A DNA stretch of 64,000 nt, taken from assembly GCA_030710605.1 (NCBI GenBank), contig CP092863.1, positions 115,634,680 through 115,698,679 on the forward strand, read 5' to 3'. This DNA is from Cordylochernes scorpioides. Taxonomy: Eukaryota; Arthropoda; Arachnida; Pseudoscorpiones; Chernetidae. The notes beneath the pieces were generated by a model. That model saw only the letters and a list, made by a program, of their open reading frames with translations. It was not told the DNA's origin and made no database searches. Positions 54,028 to 64,000 of this stretch are shown here, piece after piece; within the stretch, counting starts at the first letter, position 1, and every line of letters starts with the position of its first letter. The translations under genes and the position numbers were made by a program.

Positions 54028-54280
54028 TCATCCAGTCCATTGTTTTAGATAATCAGTGTATCCCTGTCATCTCCTTCCCCTCGATCACTTCCCCCTGAGC
54101 TTTCCCTCCAACACTTTCAGCAATGTCTCTCCTGCTGATCTGCATATCACATGTCCAGCAAACGTATTCAAAGATAACAGGGATCAATATTTTGGTAGTA
54201 GTGCTTCTTATCATACAGAGTAATTGGGTACATTTCCTGTTTGATGGGAACATCACACAAAGGTAGGAATACAACTATTA

Positions 54281-54520
54281 ACATTTATCTGGGCTTAGTA
54301 GGATAGCATCCTTCATGTCTATGGTACCAAGGGGTACAAGACTCTAGACATACTGTCCTGGTCACCTCCCCGCCATGTTGAGGCAGTTAACAGGACTTTG
54401 GGAGTGCTCTACATTTAGCTGGGCTTAGTAGGACAGCATCCTTCATGTCTATGGTACCAAGGGGTACAAGACTCCAGACATACTGTCCTGGTCACCTCCC
54501 CACTATGCTGAGTATTTTGG
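54281..54520 (+). repeat. 130-bp tandem duplication
   Basis: CTGGGCTTAGTAGGA(T/C)AGCATC and GGTACCAAGGGGTACAAGAC recur 130 bases apart with few differences. Confidence 0.85.
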
Positions 54521-54545
54521 TAATATTCCTCAATAAAGTAAAATG

Positions 54546-54900
54546 ATAAAGCACAATTTAGATTATAGATTATGAACACAAGGTAATAAGACCAAAATAA
54601 AATATATAATTAGTGTGTGACGTTTCAGTAACAACGTTGTTACCATCTTCAGACAAAAGTACTGAAATACTAATTATTTATTTGGATTTGGTCTTATTGC
54701 ATTGTGTTATTAAAATTTAAGAAAAAGAACATTATAGACTAAGAAACACAAGGTAATAAGACCAAATCCAAATAAATAAATAGTGACGTTTCGGTAACAC
54801 CGTTGTTACAAAAATGTCACATACTATTTTTTTTTTTAATATTTATTTGGTCTTATTACCTTTTGTTTTTAATCTATAATCCGAATTTTGCCTTATCATT
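54546..54900. repeat. Two adjacent hammerhead-like element copies in opposite orientation
   Basis: The first (54546-54710) has its head at the left (GCACAATTTAGATTATAGAT), the second (54747-54900) at the right (TAATCTATAATCCGAATTTT). Cores are partly decayed. Confidence 0.6.
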
Positions 54901-54904
54901 AAAA

Positions 54905-55045
54905 AAAAAAAGATATCTCCTGATTCTACAACTGAAAGTTGCTGATGGTTTGCACAATCTATTGGAATTAATATCATCAACTAATCATTTATATACAATA
55001 TTTAGTTTATTTTTGTTCCACTAGATGGCGCTCTGCCATCAGTAA
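54905..55045. repeat. Chimera of fold-back families A and B
   Basis: Family B end (CAACTGAAAGTTGCTGATGG) runs into the family A end (GTTCCACTAGATGGCGCTCT), joined at a TTTATATACAATATTTAG centre. Confidence 0.55.
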
Positions 55046-55149
55046 ACAGTAAACTTTCGCTCTCCAATAAGAATCTCTCTTTTAAAACTATTAAATGATC
55101 AGAAAAAGACAGATTTTTAGATAACTAAATAGAAAAAATCAGATTCCTG

Positions 55150-55560
55150 GAGCTTTAAAGTATATACACAACATATATGTTGTAACCCAGAGTAAATGTG
55201 AATAAACTAGCAGTCGCGAAAATGGAAAGGTTCTTCCCACACGTGGACAGCAAGAAGCAGAGGCAGGGCTAGATGTTAGCACCGAGAGGGTTGGAGACAG
55301 CCCACGGGACAGAGGTGGAGGCCATGACACAAACCTGGATGCCTAACACCGAGACAAGGAGAGAGAGCCAGAAACAGCCTGCGTTGATGAACATACGCTA
55401 TCACTCTCTGAGCGGACACTGCTGTGTTGACCTCGGGCGCGGTCGCCTGTAAAACCTCGGAAGGGGCCCCTTCCTGGGCATCGGCTATGTCCTTTGAATC
55501 TTTGCCTCGTAGCTGTCTCCAGACCCCCCTGTTTTGCTGTTTTTATTTTTACCTCATCAT
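55150..55560. other. GC-richer patch of unknown nature
   Basis: Clearly less AT-rich than the flanks, with open frames on the minus strand rich in Ser and Pro that resemble no family I know. GTGAATAAACT could be a polyadenylation signal on the plus strand. It could be a piece of an LTR or an exon, and no test from the sequence decides. Confidence 0.3.
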
Positions 55561-57085
55561 TTGAGTTTGAATACAAAAAAGATGAAACAGATTATATTAA
55601 TAAAGATATAGCATATCATACAAAATATGGGGGGTGGTAGCAAATAGGAACAGCGTACATTTTATTAGGAGGGTATGATCTTAAACTATTGACTCTAACT
55701 TAAAGAATAGATATGTAAACTATAATAACAGTGTTATTATTTTAAATTTAAAATTTAATACATATATACAGACATATATATATATATATATATATATGTA
55801 TTTTAAATTACCTACATTTCTCATTGATCTTATTATTTTATAAACCTTAGAACCAATTCATTAAACTGGATACCGCTTTAATTATTTTTTCGTTAGATCT
55901 ATCAAATGATGATTAATCAACACACCACCAGGTTTTAAACTTATTCTGGCTTTTAATAATATAAAGAAGAATAAAAATTAGTACATGACTGAAGGGAAGT
56001 CATTATTTTTCTCTTTCTTTGCAATGAGATCTGAATATATCAACAGAAAGAAGTGAAACATAGTTTATGAATTCCAGTATTAAGAAATTATACATAATTC
56101 GATTCACTTTTTAGCTTAAAAAACTGTAATACAACAACTTTTGAAAAATGAGCGCCATCACATATAAAATAAATTTAATTAAAACATATTATATAGAAAA
56201 ATTATACTTAAAATATATAATTTCATAAAATTTTAGCCATGTTTAATCCTTTGTAATGCGTGAAAATACAATTAAGAAATTTATATATATATATATAAAA
56301 ATAAAAATAAATAAATAAATAATTTCTATAAAATTCCTACTCAATAAAAATAATGTCGTTATTTGAAAGCAAAACGAAACTTAAAGAGAAACTGTTAGTC
56401 TTTTTAATAATCACGTTAAATCTCTCTTCCTCTCTGCTTAATATAATAATATAATAGTTTTATATATTTTTTCCTAACTTTTCAAACAATAATATCTCTT
56501 TTAAAATATTCCATAGAAATTTGATTTAAATTATCCATTATGAACAAGATAGTTAATATACCTCTTTTTTTTCACATATCGGACTGAAAAATTCTTTGCC
56601 ATAAAAAATAAAAGAAGATTTTTATACGGAATTATCTGGAGATTAGTTCAAGTGGGAATTCTTCTTTATATTGGAGTGTAAGTGAAAACTCTCTTAATCT
56701 CTCTCGCTTAATACGTATTTTAAATATAATTTTAACATTCAACTTTTTATTATAATTAATTTGGCAGGGGGATAATTTTTTTTATCTCCGCGTCTATTTA
56801 ATCATGTGTTGTTTATTTTAATTATAAACCATAACTTTTTATTTATTATTTAATTGTATTTATTATAGCAAACACTTTAAATTTAGTACACAAATATTAA
56901 TATTCAAAAGTAAAATATCTTCTAATTATTATGATATTCATCTTCTCATATCATTATATTTCTTAACACTATTCTATAAACCTCAACATACTTTATAGAC
57001 TAGAGTTATTACAACAATATAATAAAAATGCCAAGTATAAATGATAGAAAAGAACAAATTTTGGCAGGTTGAATTTATATATATA
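55561..57085. other. AT-rich spacer
   Basis: A (TA)n microsatellite at about 55775-55800. Otherwise no gene or repeat family was recognised. Confidence 0.5.
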
Positions 57086-57462
57086 CTAGCAGGTGTACCC
57101 GGCTCCGCCCGCGAGGGAAGTTGTTTTCTTGGCCGACTGTTTTACATATGGTGTTATCTTAAAATTGCTTGTTTTGAATATTTTTTAGATTGAGATTATT
57201 AGCTAGTATGTAAAAAAATGAACTCTGTTGAAATTTAATTTTGTATTTTATATAAATAAAATTAACTCTGTTGATTTTTTTTTGTATTTAATCGATAACA
57301 GCGAAGTTACGCATGTTAATGTTAGGAAAAATATTTTGATGTTAAGCAAAACCTGCTCCATCTCGTTTTACATGAATGTTGAAAATTTGGTCGAAATTGA
57401 TGCATTGTAACGAAAGTTTTTAGCGAACACCACTTATGAAATTTCCATTTTATTAATATAGA
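57086..57462 (-). mobile_element. Non-autonomous Helitron, another family (377 bp)
   Basis: The minus strand starts TCTATATTAATAAAATGG after an A and ends CGCGGGCGGAGCCGGGTAC then ACCTGCTAG before a T. The 3' hairpin and CTAG end fit Helitrons. Confidence 0.75.
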
Positions 57463-57466
57463 TATA

Positions 57467-57525
57467 CTAGAGGAAGGACCGGGCTTTGCCCGAGAATTCC
57501 CCTGAATGTTCATCAATAATTTTTT
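57467..57525 (-). mobile_element. Helitron 3' end, truncated
   Basis: Plus-strand CTAGAGGAAGGACCGGGCTT then TGCCCGAGAATT, a CTAG end with hairpin. The rest is cut off by the SINE that follows. Confidence 0.6.
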
Positions 57526-57532
57526 TTTTTGC

Positions 57533-57830
57533 ATATCCCTAGTATACGTGGTACAGGCCATGGTAATCATGGTGGGTAGAAGTAGGCGGCTGCTTTTACT
57601 GTAAGTGTATCACATGTCTACACAATTGAAAAACAGTTTTACTTTGCACTTACAAATGTTCCAGAACTTGTTTGGTTACTTGCACTCACTGGTGGGGTTG
57701 GACTTTTTCAAGAATCGGGGGGTCATTGGAGCATTTTTTTTATATATCAGAAAAAGTGCTCAATGCGGGAATCAAACCCGGATCGTAGCAGTCGAAAACC
57801 AATGGTTTAGACCATCCTTCCACCGACCCC
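57533..57830 (-). repeat. SINE family 1, full copy
   Basis: Tail and body at 57535-57720, tRNA-like head at 57755-57830 (minus-strand GGTGGAAGGATGGTCTAAAC, box B GGTTTGATTCCCGCATT). Confidence 0.85.
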
Positions 57831-58227
57831 CCACATCAATAATAAATAGTAGAAGTGCCATAGAATAGTAATACAAAAGTAACCACAGACAAAAAGTGTG
57901 TGTGATGGCAAAAATGGTCCTGGATAAAATTCTTTTCATCTTACTGTTGTTTTTTTTTTTTTCAAATTCTAAATTTTTATTCTACAGCCCTTACTGTGAT
58001 TAAAATAATTTGGGAAGGGCTTGGCTCATCAGTGGGAGTCCTTGTGAATGTTCACATGGAGCAATGATGATCTTCCACAATCAATATGGTTAGTTAGGCA
58101 TAGATTGAACATATAATTGATAATAATAGATGAAATTGTTTATATTTCCTATTGAGATGTGATTGTGTTGTTTATATGTATTCTATGTGCACATCTTTTT
58201 AGTTTGAACGACGAACACAAAATCCTA
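57831..58227. other. Spacer
   Basis: 58000-58050 holds the dispersed TTGGGAAGGGCTTGGCTCAT block. No gene recognised. Confidence 0.45.
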
Positions 58228-58590
58228 TCTTCTTCTTCTTTCTTATCTTCACTTAATCATATTAGTGTATCAAGCTTGTAAAGTTGACAACCATCATGAC
58301 TTGGTGAAGTAGAATGTGTCTGCCTTTGTCATTAAGACTGGGAGCACTACTCAGTGGCAGGCCGACTTAGCTCCAAAATAAATGGCCGCCTCTTACATAA
58401 GGAACAGACACCATGTGCAGCCACTCCTAACATGGAGTACAAACGCTGCTCATCCTGTATCCCTGGATTAGGAGCCCTTACAGGGTACTATCAGCCGGGC
58501 TAGCTGAGCCCAGGTTTTTTAGTGAGCTTGTTACTGCTCCCCCTCCTCCTTTTTCATCCGGGCTTGGGACCGGCAATGGCGGAGTTTACA
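58228..58590 (-). repeat. Retroposon family 2, full minus-strand copy
   Basis: From the reversed tail CTTCTTCTTTCTTATCTTCA to GGGACCGGCAATGGCGGAGT. Confidence 0.75.
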
Positions 58591-58756
58591 CAAAAACCTA
58601 TGAAACTGTTAACATTATTTGATCTATGTACATACCATTTGTCTCTTATAATGGAAAATATACGATGTTGTTACTGTTTGTGTTTGATAACATTCAACAA
58701 TGTCTGACATTTCAATCAGCTTTGTTTCTTCCCATTAACAATTTCTGGTTCTGTGA

Positions 58757-58935
58757 AATAAAGGATTTGTAACAAAGATCTTCATGCAACGTCAAACTGA
58801 TAGTTGACCATGCTACCTCCATGTCTTTCGCCAACTTAGCCATGGTGCGTCCAGGATCAACATCATCTTCACTTTCAACTTGTCAACAAAATCTGATGTT
58901 CGATCGTTTTGCTGTGGCAATTTTTGACAATTAAA
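58757..58935 (-). pseudogene. Mariner-type transposase fragment (DNA-binding region)
   Basis: The minus strand reads DPGRTMAKLAKDMEVAWSTI then SLTLHEDLCYKS, resembling the second helix-turn-helix of mariner-type transposases (HEDL-YKS block). It is short, with a stop upstream and no catalytic part. Confidence 0.55.
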
Positions 58936-59235
58936 CAACTTTATTGACATCTCGTCAATCTTTACACTCAAAGGGAGTTATAAGGTAATGATATAATGGT
59001 AGGAATGAAGAGAGATATACAATCGACGTCGTCCGGATCAGGAGCTTAAAGCCGCCTTGAATCTAGACAGATCCCTGTCATTTGGGGAGTTCATGTTCGG
59101 AACATGTTTGATGATCGTTTTGCTGTGGCTTACCTGCTTAGATGATACTTTTAATCAGTTCATCTGCTTTTAAAAATTTCATAAACCATTCATATTTCTT
59201 GTTCTTATATATTTCTTAAATGTTTTAATTTCTGT
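58936..59235. other. Spacer
   Basis: A second TGATGATCGTTTTGCTGTGG copy near 59110 repeats part of the transposase fragment region. Nothing else recognised. Confidence 0.4.
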
Positions 59236-59241
59236 TTACTC

Positions 59242-59277
59242 CTGATGAGGACAAAAGATTTTTGTCGAAACATCGAG
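59242..59277 (+). ncRNA. Hammerhead-like core with consensus CTGATGA
   Basis: CTGATGA, one G, a perfect GACAAAA/TTTTGTC stem II with loop GATT-type, then GAAACATCG. One extra base separates CTGATGA from stem II, as in the main family. Confidence 0.5.
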
Positions 59278-59535
59278 GTAATACATCAAGAAATATGAAT
59301 GCCGGCCAGACAGCCTCTATTTTTACCAAACCATTCAATTATCTTCTTTGCCAATTTTCCAGCACAAAGAGATTCAAGGATCTCTGTTCTTCTGTCTTGT
59401 TACCGGCTCATTTTCTTGCTTGTTTGAACGTGTCTATATGTCTTGTGACAGTATGAACTACACCTTAGATAGGCTATTGACAAGTATGCACTCAACAACC
59501 GCTGGAAGACAGTTAATAAAGAAATTCCAAATTTA

Positions 59536-59700
59536 CCTCAACAGTAGAACTACCTCTCTGTAAAGGACAACACCTAAGTACAAAGCCAAAGTGTCCTTTA
59601 AGGAGAGATCTCCTCTTATCAGAAAGCTGCCACACCATCAAGCTTTACAAGCTTGACACCTTAATATGATTGAGTGGAGATAAGAAAGAAGAAGAGAAAG
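59536..59700. repeat. Tigger-like MITE fragment and retroposon tail
   Basis: CAGTAGAACTACCTCTCTGT then AAAGGACAACACCTA at 59543-59630, then AAGCTTGACACCTTAATATG and the GATAAGAAAGAAG tail at 59640-59697. Confidence 0.6.
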
Positions 59701-59727
59701 CTGTTAAATAGTAAAAATGATCTTTTA

Positions 59728-59883
59728 GCAAAGAAAAACTTGATAAGGCACAATTTGGATTATAGATTATAAACACGATTTAGTACTTTTGTCTGAAGAT
59801 GGTAACAACGCTGTTACCGAAACGTCACACACTATTTATTTATTTGGATTTGGTCTTATTACCTTGTGTTTGCAAAGAAAAAC
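59728..59883 (+). mobile_element. Hammerhead-like retroelement, single-arm copy with 12-bp target duplication
   Basis: The element 59740-59871 has the head GATAAGGCACAATTTGGATT and then one arm: TTTGTCTGAAGA, stem GGTAACA/TGTTACC, GAAACGTCACACAC, and TATTTGGATTTGGTCTTATT. GCAAAGAAAAAC lies on both sides (59728-59739 and 59872-59883). This is the simplest, intact form of the family. Confidence 0.85.
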
Positions 59884-60045
59884 AGTTTTTTTTCTAGAGA
59901 GGTGTTCTCTATCGAGAGTTTCCTTTAATGAATGTTCTACCATATTCTTATATAATTAATTATTCACTTTTTAAAAATTATTATCCCATTGTATAATTAT
60001 ACAAGGTCATGGAGACTATATTCATAGATCAAATTCACAATTTCA

Positions 60046-60418
60046 ACTCCGCCTTTGCCGGTCCCAAGCCCGGATGAAAAAGGAGGAGGGGGAGCAGTAA
60101 CAAGCTCACTAAAAAACCTGGGCTCAGCTGGCCCGGCTGATAGTACTCTGTAAGGGCTCCAGGGATACAGGATGAGCAGCGTTTGTACTCCATGTTAGGA
60201 GCGGCTGCACATGGCGTCTGTTCCTCATGTCAGAGGCGGCCATTTATTTTTGAGCTAAGTCGGACTGCCACTGAGTAGTGCTCCCAGTCTTAATGACAAA
60301 GGCAGACACATTCTACTTCACCCAATCATGATGATGGTTGTCAACAGACACCATCAACAAGCTCTACAAGCTTGACACCCTAATATGATTGAGTGGAGAT
60401 AAGAAAGAAGAAGAAGAC
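60046..60418 (+). repeat. Retroposon family 2, full copy
   Basis: Begins CTCCGCCTTTGCCGGTCCCA and ends TGATTGAGTGGAGATAAGAA then AGAAGAAGA. Confidence 0.8.
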
Positions 60419-60569
60419 AATCTTGGTAGAGTTGGAATACAGGTCCTGTCTTGAGGCTTCCATACATTCCAAGAGGTGGTCTGGTGAGATCTCTTTGGTC
60501 CTGTAGATGGTGCATTGTGGGAAGGTCTATTATTTACTATAATAATTGATAACCATTATAGGATTATGA

Positions 60570-60752
60570 AAAAAGGCATCTTCTTATCGTGCAACTGAAA
60601 GTTGCTGATGGCTTGCGCCATCTATCGGAATAAATATCAACTATTCTTGTTGAAAAAAAAAAAAAAATCAACGAGAATAGTTGATATTTATTCCGATAGA
60701 TGGCGCAAGCCATCAGCAACTTTCAGTTGCACGATAAGGAGATGTCTTTTTT
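60570..60752. repeat. Nearly perfect hairpin, fold-back family B
   Basis: Arms of about 75 bp (CATCTTCTTATCGTGCAACT...CAACTATTC and complement) with an A-rich centre. Contains GCTTGCGCCATCTATCGG in both arms. Confidence 0.85.
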
Positions 60753-60893
60753 AATAATTATGCACCTTATCCCAATACAATATCACATTTGCATTATAGG
60801 ATTAGTTTACCTTTAAAAAGGGTGTCAGTAGGGCGCTAAAAAATATCGGAAATAAATAAAAAAAAAAGGTTATAGTAAATATTTGATCACATG

Positions 60894-61242
60894 TCTATAT
60901 ATATATAAAAATGAATGTTTGTATGTATGTTTGTTTGTTTGTATGTCCGGTATACAAATTCGCAGTAGTTCACTAATTCAAACCAAAATTTCCATACATA
61001 GGTAAAAAAATATGGGGAAGACGATAGGCTATTTTTAAAAAATATATAAATCAATTATTAAAACTATATATTCAAATTATTCTATTTAGCTCATGAACAG
61101 CGCCCTCTATCAAAGATTAAATTATGCTGATGCAAACAAATAGATAATGCTAATAAAAAACAATTATAAAAAAAAATCTTATCTAAATATATATCACTCG
61201 GGTAGATATGCACACGGGGCGAAGCCCGGGTCACCCGTCTAG
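60894..61242 (+). mobile_element. Non-autonomous Helitron, third type (349 bp)
   Basis: Starts TCTATATATATATAAAAATG and ends GGGGCGAAGCCCGGGTCA then CCCGTCTAG before a T. Confidence 0.75.
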
Positions 61243-61285
61243 TTACTTAATATAAAGTAATAACGTGTTATCTATATATAGAAAA

Positions 61286-61617
61286 CTAGCCGAGGGCAAC
61301 ACCCGGGTTTTAACCGATTAAATGTTTTTATTCAAATACTATTTGTTACATTGATAAGGCACAATTTGGATTATAGATTATAAACACAAGGTAATAAGAC
61401 CAAATCCAAATAAATAAATAGTGTGTGACATTTCGGTGACAGCGTTGTTACCATCTTCAGACAAAAGTACTGAATGTATTTATGTACTGAATTCAGTACT
61501 TTTGTCTGAAGATGGTAGCAATGCTGTTACCGAAACGTCACACACTATTTATTTATTTGGATTTGGTCTTATTAACTTGTACTATTTGTTACAATTATAA
61601 ATTGGCGCCGTGGATAT
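61286..61617 (-). mobile_element. Helitron 3' part (family of 32233), split by a hammerhead-like element
   Basis: Plus-strand CTAGCCGAGGGCAACACCCG then GGTTTTAACCGATTAAATG, continuing after the insert as ACAATTATAAATTGGCGCC. The 5' part is missing or diverged. Confidence 0.75.
61338..61593. mobile_element. Hammerhead-like retroelement, inverted pair with 13-bp target duplication
   Basis: The element 61351-61580 has head, reverse arm, a short centre and forward arm. ACTATTTGTTACA flanks it on both sides (61338-61350 and 61581-61593). The uninterrupted target is seen at 32600-32635 and 43290-43320 in other Helitron copies. Confidence 0.9.
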
Positions 61618-62290
61618 CACTCTTGTGAAACGTCCCGCTCCAAACTCTGTGTGTTTTCAAAATATAAAAATAAAATGTAAATTTTCACAACGATATTTGA
61701 AAATTGTATTATTTTGATTTTTTATATGAATATATTTTAAATTCGATATATATACATAAAATGATAGCAAGTGATTTCTTGTTCCTACGCCATCTGGAGA
61801 TGCCGGTTATGTAAATTTCTATCTTTTTGCTTATTCAGAAGATTAACATATTTGTAAATATAATTGTGTATATAAGGAAGTGTAAGTTTAATAAAAGTGT
61901 GTCAGTAACAATCAGGTGTTGGTGAATTATTAGTGTCATCAGGGTGTTGTGGGCACTTTTAAGGAAGCATATAGGCTTCGGTTGGAGACCAGAAGAAGTC
62001 TGGCAAGAAGATACAGTCAACACAACTATTTAGATAAGGCAAGACATATCCAGCAAGCTTTCCGAGCTTAGAAGGTGAGGCAGTGATCGTATCCGAAACA
62101 CCATCATTATGTCACTCAAGGTCATTCTTGTTAAACGTCCCGTTCCACCAATTCCCTTGCACCGTCCATCCTTCCTCAAATTTACTTCGCTAAGTTTCCG
62201 CATTGAGACGCTTGGTTGCGAGTTAATAACTTTAAGGATATTCGAGATAGAAGCCTGAAAATTTGCCTATAAGTTTTTCCAGATTCAACT
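61618..62290. other. Spacer
   Basis: No gene or repeat recognised except TACGCCATCTGGAGATGCC near 61788. Confidence 0.4.
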
Positions 62291-62662
62291 CTTTATAATG
62301 TTGATAAGGCACAATTTGTATTATAGATTATAAACACAAGGTAATAAGACCAAATCCAAATAAATAAATAGTGTGTGACGTTTCGGTAACAGCGTTGTTA
62401 CCATCTTCAGACAAAAGCACTGAATGAGAAATTTCACCACAGCATGGTTTATAACAGATAAAAAGAAGTGTGTTTCTCAGATAAATATCTTCTTATCTGC
62501 CTTCTTGTTTACACACTTGATAACAGTAACTATTTAAAAACATGCTGTGGTAAAATTTCTCATTATTACTTTTTTCTGAAGATCATAACAACGCTGTTAC
62601 CGAAACGTCACACACTATTTATTTATTTGGATTTGGTCTTATTACCTTGTCTTTATAATGTT
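62291..62662. mobile_element. Hammerhead-like retroelement, inverted pair with 12-bp target duplication
   Basis: The element 62303-62650 has the head, a reverse arm (62335-62420), a central part with a second inverted pair (GAGAAATTTCACCACAGCAT and complement) and a forward arm. CTTTATAATGTT flanks it at 62291-62302 and 62651-62662. Confidence 0.9.
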
Positions 62663-62742
62663 AAAATTTCAGTCAGATTAGTTACGTATTATGAACGTGT
62701 ATAGCCGACAAACATACATACATACACTGACTTATATATATA

Positions 62743-63037
62743 TGTGGTAATATGATGAGGTGGGAAGAGAAATAAGGACACCACAATTTAGAAGAGGAAC
62801 CCAGACAACCAGAGAGAGAAAGAGGGAGAGACGGGCCCAGCAAAGCTGGGCGGCCGTTCGTGTCACACGCAATTCCCAACTGTCTTAAAAGTCCCAAGGT
62901 GTTAACGGACGGGTCTCAGTTGTCGCCCCTTGGAATGTCGCTGATGTCTCAAGTGACCGGACTTTACCCTCCCGTCTCTCTCTGCGCTGGCTCTAGGTTT
63001 GCTTTATTATTCCTGGAAGAGTATATATTATTGCATA
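62743..63037 (+). repeat. Possible solo LTR, copy 2
   Basis: TGTGGTAATATGATGAGG ... TTATTATTCCTGGAAGAGTA then TATATTATTGCA. See 7539-7846. Confidence 0.4.
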
Positions 63038-63330
63038 TGGCCCCTGTTGAAGAAGGCTGAACATGGTTTGAGTATACTTATAGCTGGAGAAGCCAGGAAT
63101 AGAGAAAATAATTTTATAGTTGAAATTAATTAAGGTTATGGTGACATAGTTTTATGTAAATAAAATATTGTATTGTACACAAGTAAATATTATTTACAAG
63201 CATTTTAAAATCTAAGAAGAGTTTCAAATTTAAAGGATTGTTGAAAATATAAAAGTCATTAAAGGCTATATACAATAACATCTAATGTTCAAATCAATAA
63301 GCTTGAGGGATAAGTCTCTTTTAAATACAT
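63038..63330. other. AT-rich spacer
   Basis: No feature recognised. Confidence 0.45.
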
Positions 63331-63377
63331 TTATTTCAAGCTTTCGGGCTCAACCGCCCTTCGACAGGAAAAATTAT
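63331..63377 (-). ncRNA. Hammerhead-like motif in the 3' region of the Penelope-like element
   Basis: Minus-strand CCTGTCGAAGGGCGGTTGAG then CCCGAAAGCTTGA. Stem II is GGGC/GCCC. The core reads CTGTCGA, one mismatch to CTGANGA. Lies about 170 bases downstream of the endonuclease stop, the same order as in the captured relics. Confidence 0.5.
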
Positions 63378-63545
63378 ATTAGTTACTAAAGTTTTCGGAT
63401 CTAATCTATATATACATTTGTGAGACGCCTGTGTCTCGAGTGTAATGCGAGGCTTGCCGCGGGAGGGGATGAGATCTTTGAAAAAGATGGCCGTTTAGCC
63501 CATTGAAATATCGGAAATAAAAGATTATTTATTGAATCGCAGAGT

Positions 63546-64000
63546 TCATGATACCGAGGGGGGTTTGGTGGCTGCAGGGAATATTACATTGTAAATTTCA
63601 GGTAAATCAATTTTTCTATTGAGGCTATGGAATTTACTTGATAGGATAGATTCAATGATTAGTCTTTGGTGTTTGTTGGCAATATTGGAATAGTAAATTT
63701 TCGGTGATGCAATGTTGAAGGAATGGCCAGTTTCATTTATGTGCTGTACTATTAAGGATCTATGGTCTAAGTTATCAATATTTCTTTTGTGTTCATGAAT
63801 TCTAATATTGACATGTCTCCCGGTTTCGCCTACGTAGACTTTTGGGCAGTTCAAACATTCTATGGAGTAAATAGCGTTTCGTGGTGTGCTGCTAGGTTCA
63901 TTGAGTTTCATGATCTGGTTTCGGAGAAGGGATCCAGAGGTAGGTGCGCAGGTGAAGTAGGTTTTGATTCCAAATTTCAATAAGAATCTCGCTATTGTGG
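63546..64000 (-). CDS. Penelope-like element, C-terminal GIY-YIG endonuclease (partial)
   Basis: The frame is open from the window edge to a TGA at 63546, about 150 codons, and no true start is inside. It shows AIYSIECLNCPKVYVGETGR (the GIY and YIG boxes with a Cys-x2-Cys knuckle between), HEHKRNI, NETGHSF, QRLIIESIL with the catalytic Glu, and SLNRK. The endonuclease nicks target DNA for primed reverse transcription (family knowledge). The reverse transcriptase would lie right of the window. No stop or frameshift, so this copy may be young. The tail KPPSVS is short. Confidence 0.88.
   Translation of the reverse strand, partial: TIARFLLKFGIKTYFTCAPTSGSLLRNQIMKLNEPSSTPRNAIYSIECLNCPKVYVGETGRHVNIRIHEHKRNIDNLDHRSLIVQHINETGHSFNIASPKIYYSNIANKHQRLIIESILSSKFHSLNRKIDLPEIYNVIFPAATKPPSVS

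Noticed and set aside
63546-63983. Start of the Penelope-like protein at 63980
   Set aside because: The apparent start is TTG, and the frame stays open to the window edge, so the protein begins outside the window.

Overview
The window looks like repeat-dominated metazoan DNA, most likely from an arthropod and possibly a chelicerate. This rests on the mix of elements (Ty3/gypsy, Penelope-like, Tc1, pogo/Tigger, Tx1-like LINE, Helitrons, tRNA-derived SINEs), the AT-rich background and one eukaryotic host gene. I cannot name the species. The only convincing host protein gene is an apparently intronless TBC1D20-type Rab GTPase-activating protein at 38808-39953 (minus). A near-perfect tRNA-Leu(CAG) at 10141-10224 is fused to a SINE body, so it may be a SINE head and not a free gene.

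Left part (1-31.6 kb). Two large LTR elements of one family lie head to head. The left one (1-7089, minus, cut by the window edge) has a 1.78 kb LTR, a tRNA-Lys-type primer site, a 3.4 kb leader, then gag and protease joined by a -1 frameshift heptamer. The right one (19862-31616, plus) is complete: two 1.63 kb LTRs, a TCAG target duplication, the same primer site and leader, but about 5 kb of apparently non-coding DNA where gag-pol should be. It looks like a non-autonomous partner of the left element. Both leaders carry the same antisense relic of a Penelope-like element (GIY-YIG endonuclease plus a hammerhead-like motif). Between them lie fold-back elements, SINE pieces, an intact Tc1-type transposon with perfect 47-bp inverted repeats, and a GC-rich Tx1-like LINE split by a young, internally deleted Ty3/gypsy element (15917-18794).

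Right part (31.6-64 kb). This is a dense nest of short elements. The main families are (i) tRNA-headed SINEs sharing one body, (ii) about 360-bp retroposons ending in a GATAAGAAAGAAGAAGAA tail, (iii) a short retroelement carrying hammerhead-like cores, often as inverted pairs, with 9-13 bp target duplications, (iv) pogo/Tigger MITEs with TA duplications, (v) mariner-like MITEs, partly in tandem arrays, and (vi) Helitrons ending in CTAG hairpins. A decayed Ty3/gypsy element (48685-52511), a 55-bp minisatellite that reverses orientation (52.7-54.0 kb), and the endonuclease end of a Penelope-like element at the right edge complete the layout.

Several insertions are nested cleanly enough to show empty sites: a Helitron and a MITE inside hammerhead-like elements, such an element inside a Helitron, pogo inside a retroposon, and gypsy inside the LINE. 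The order of events can therefore be read. Positions of short repeats are approximate to a few bases. Percent identities were judged by eye, not computed.
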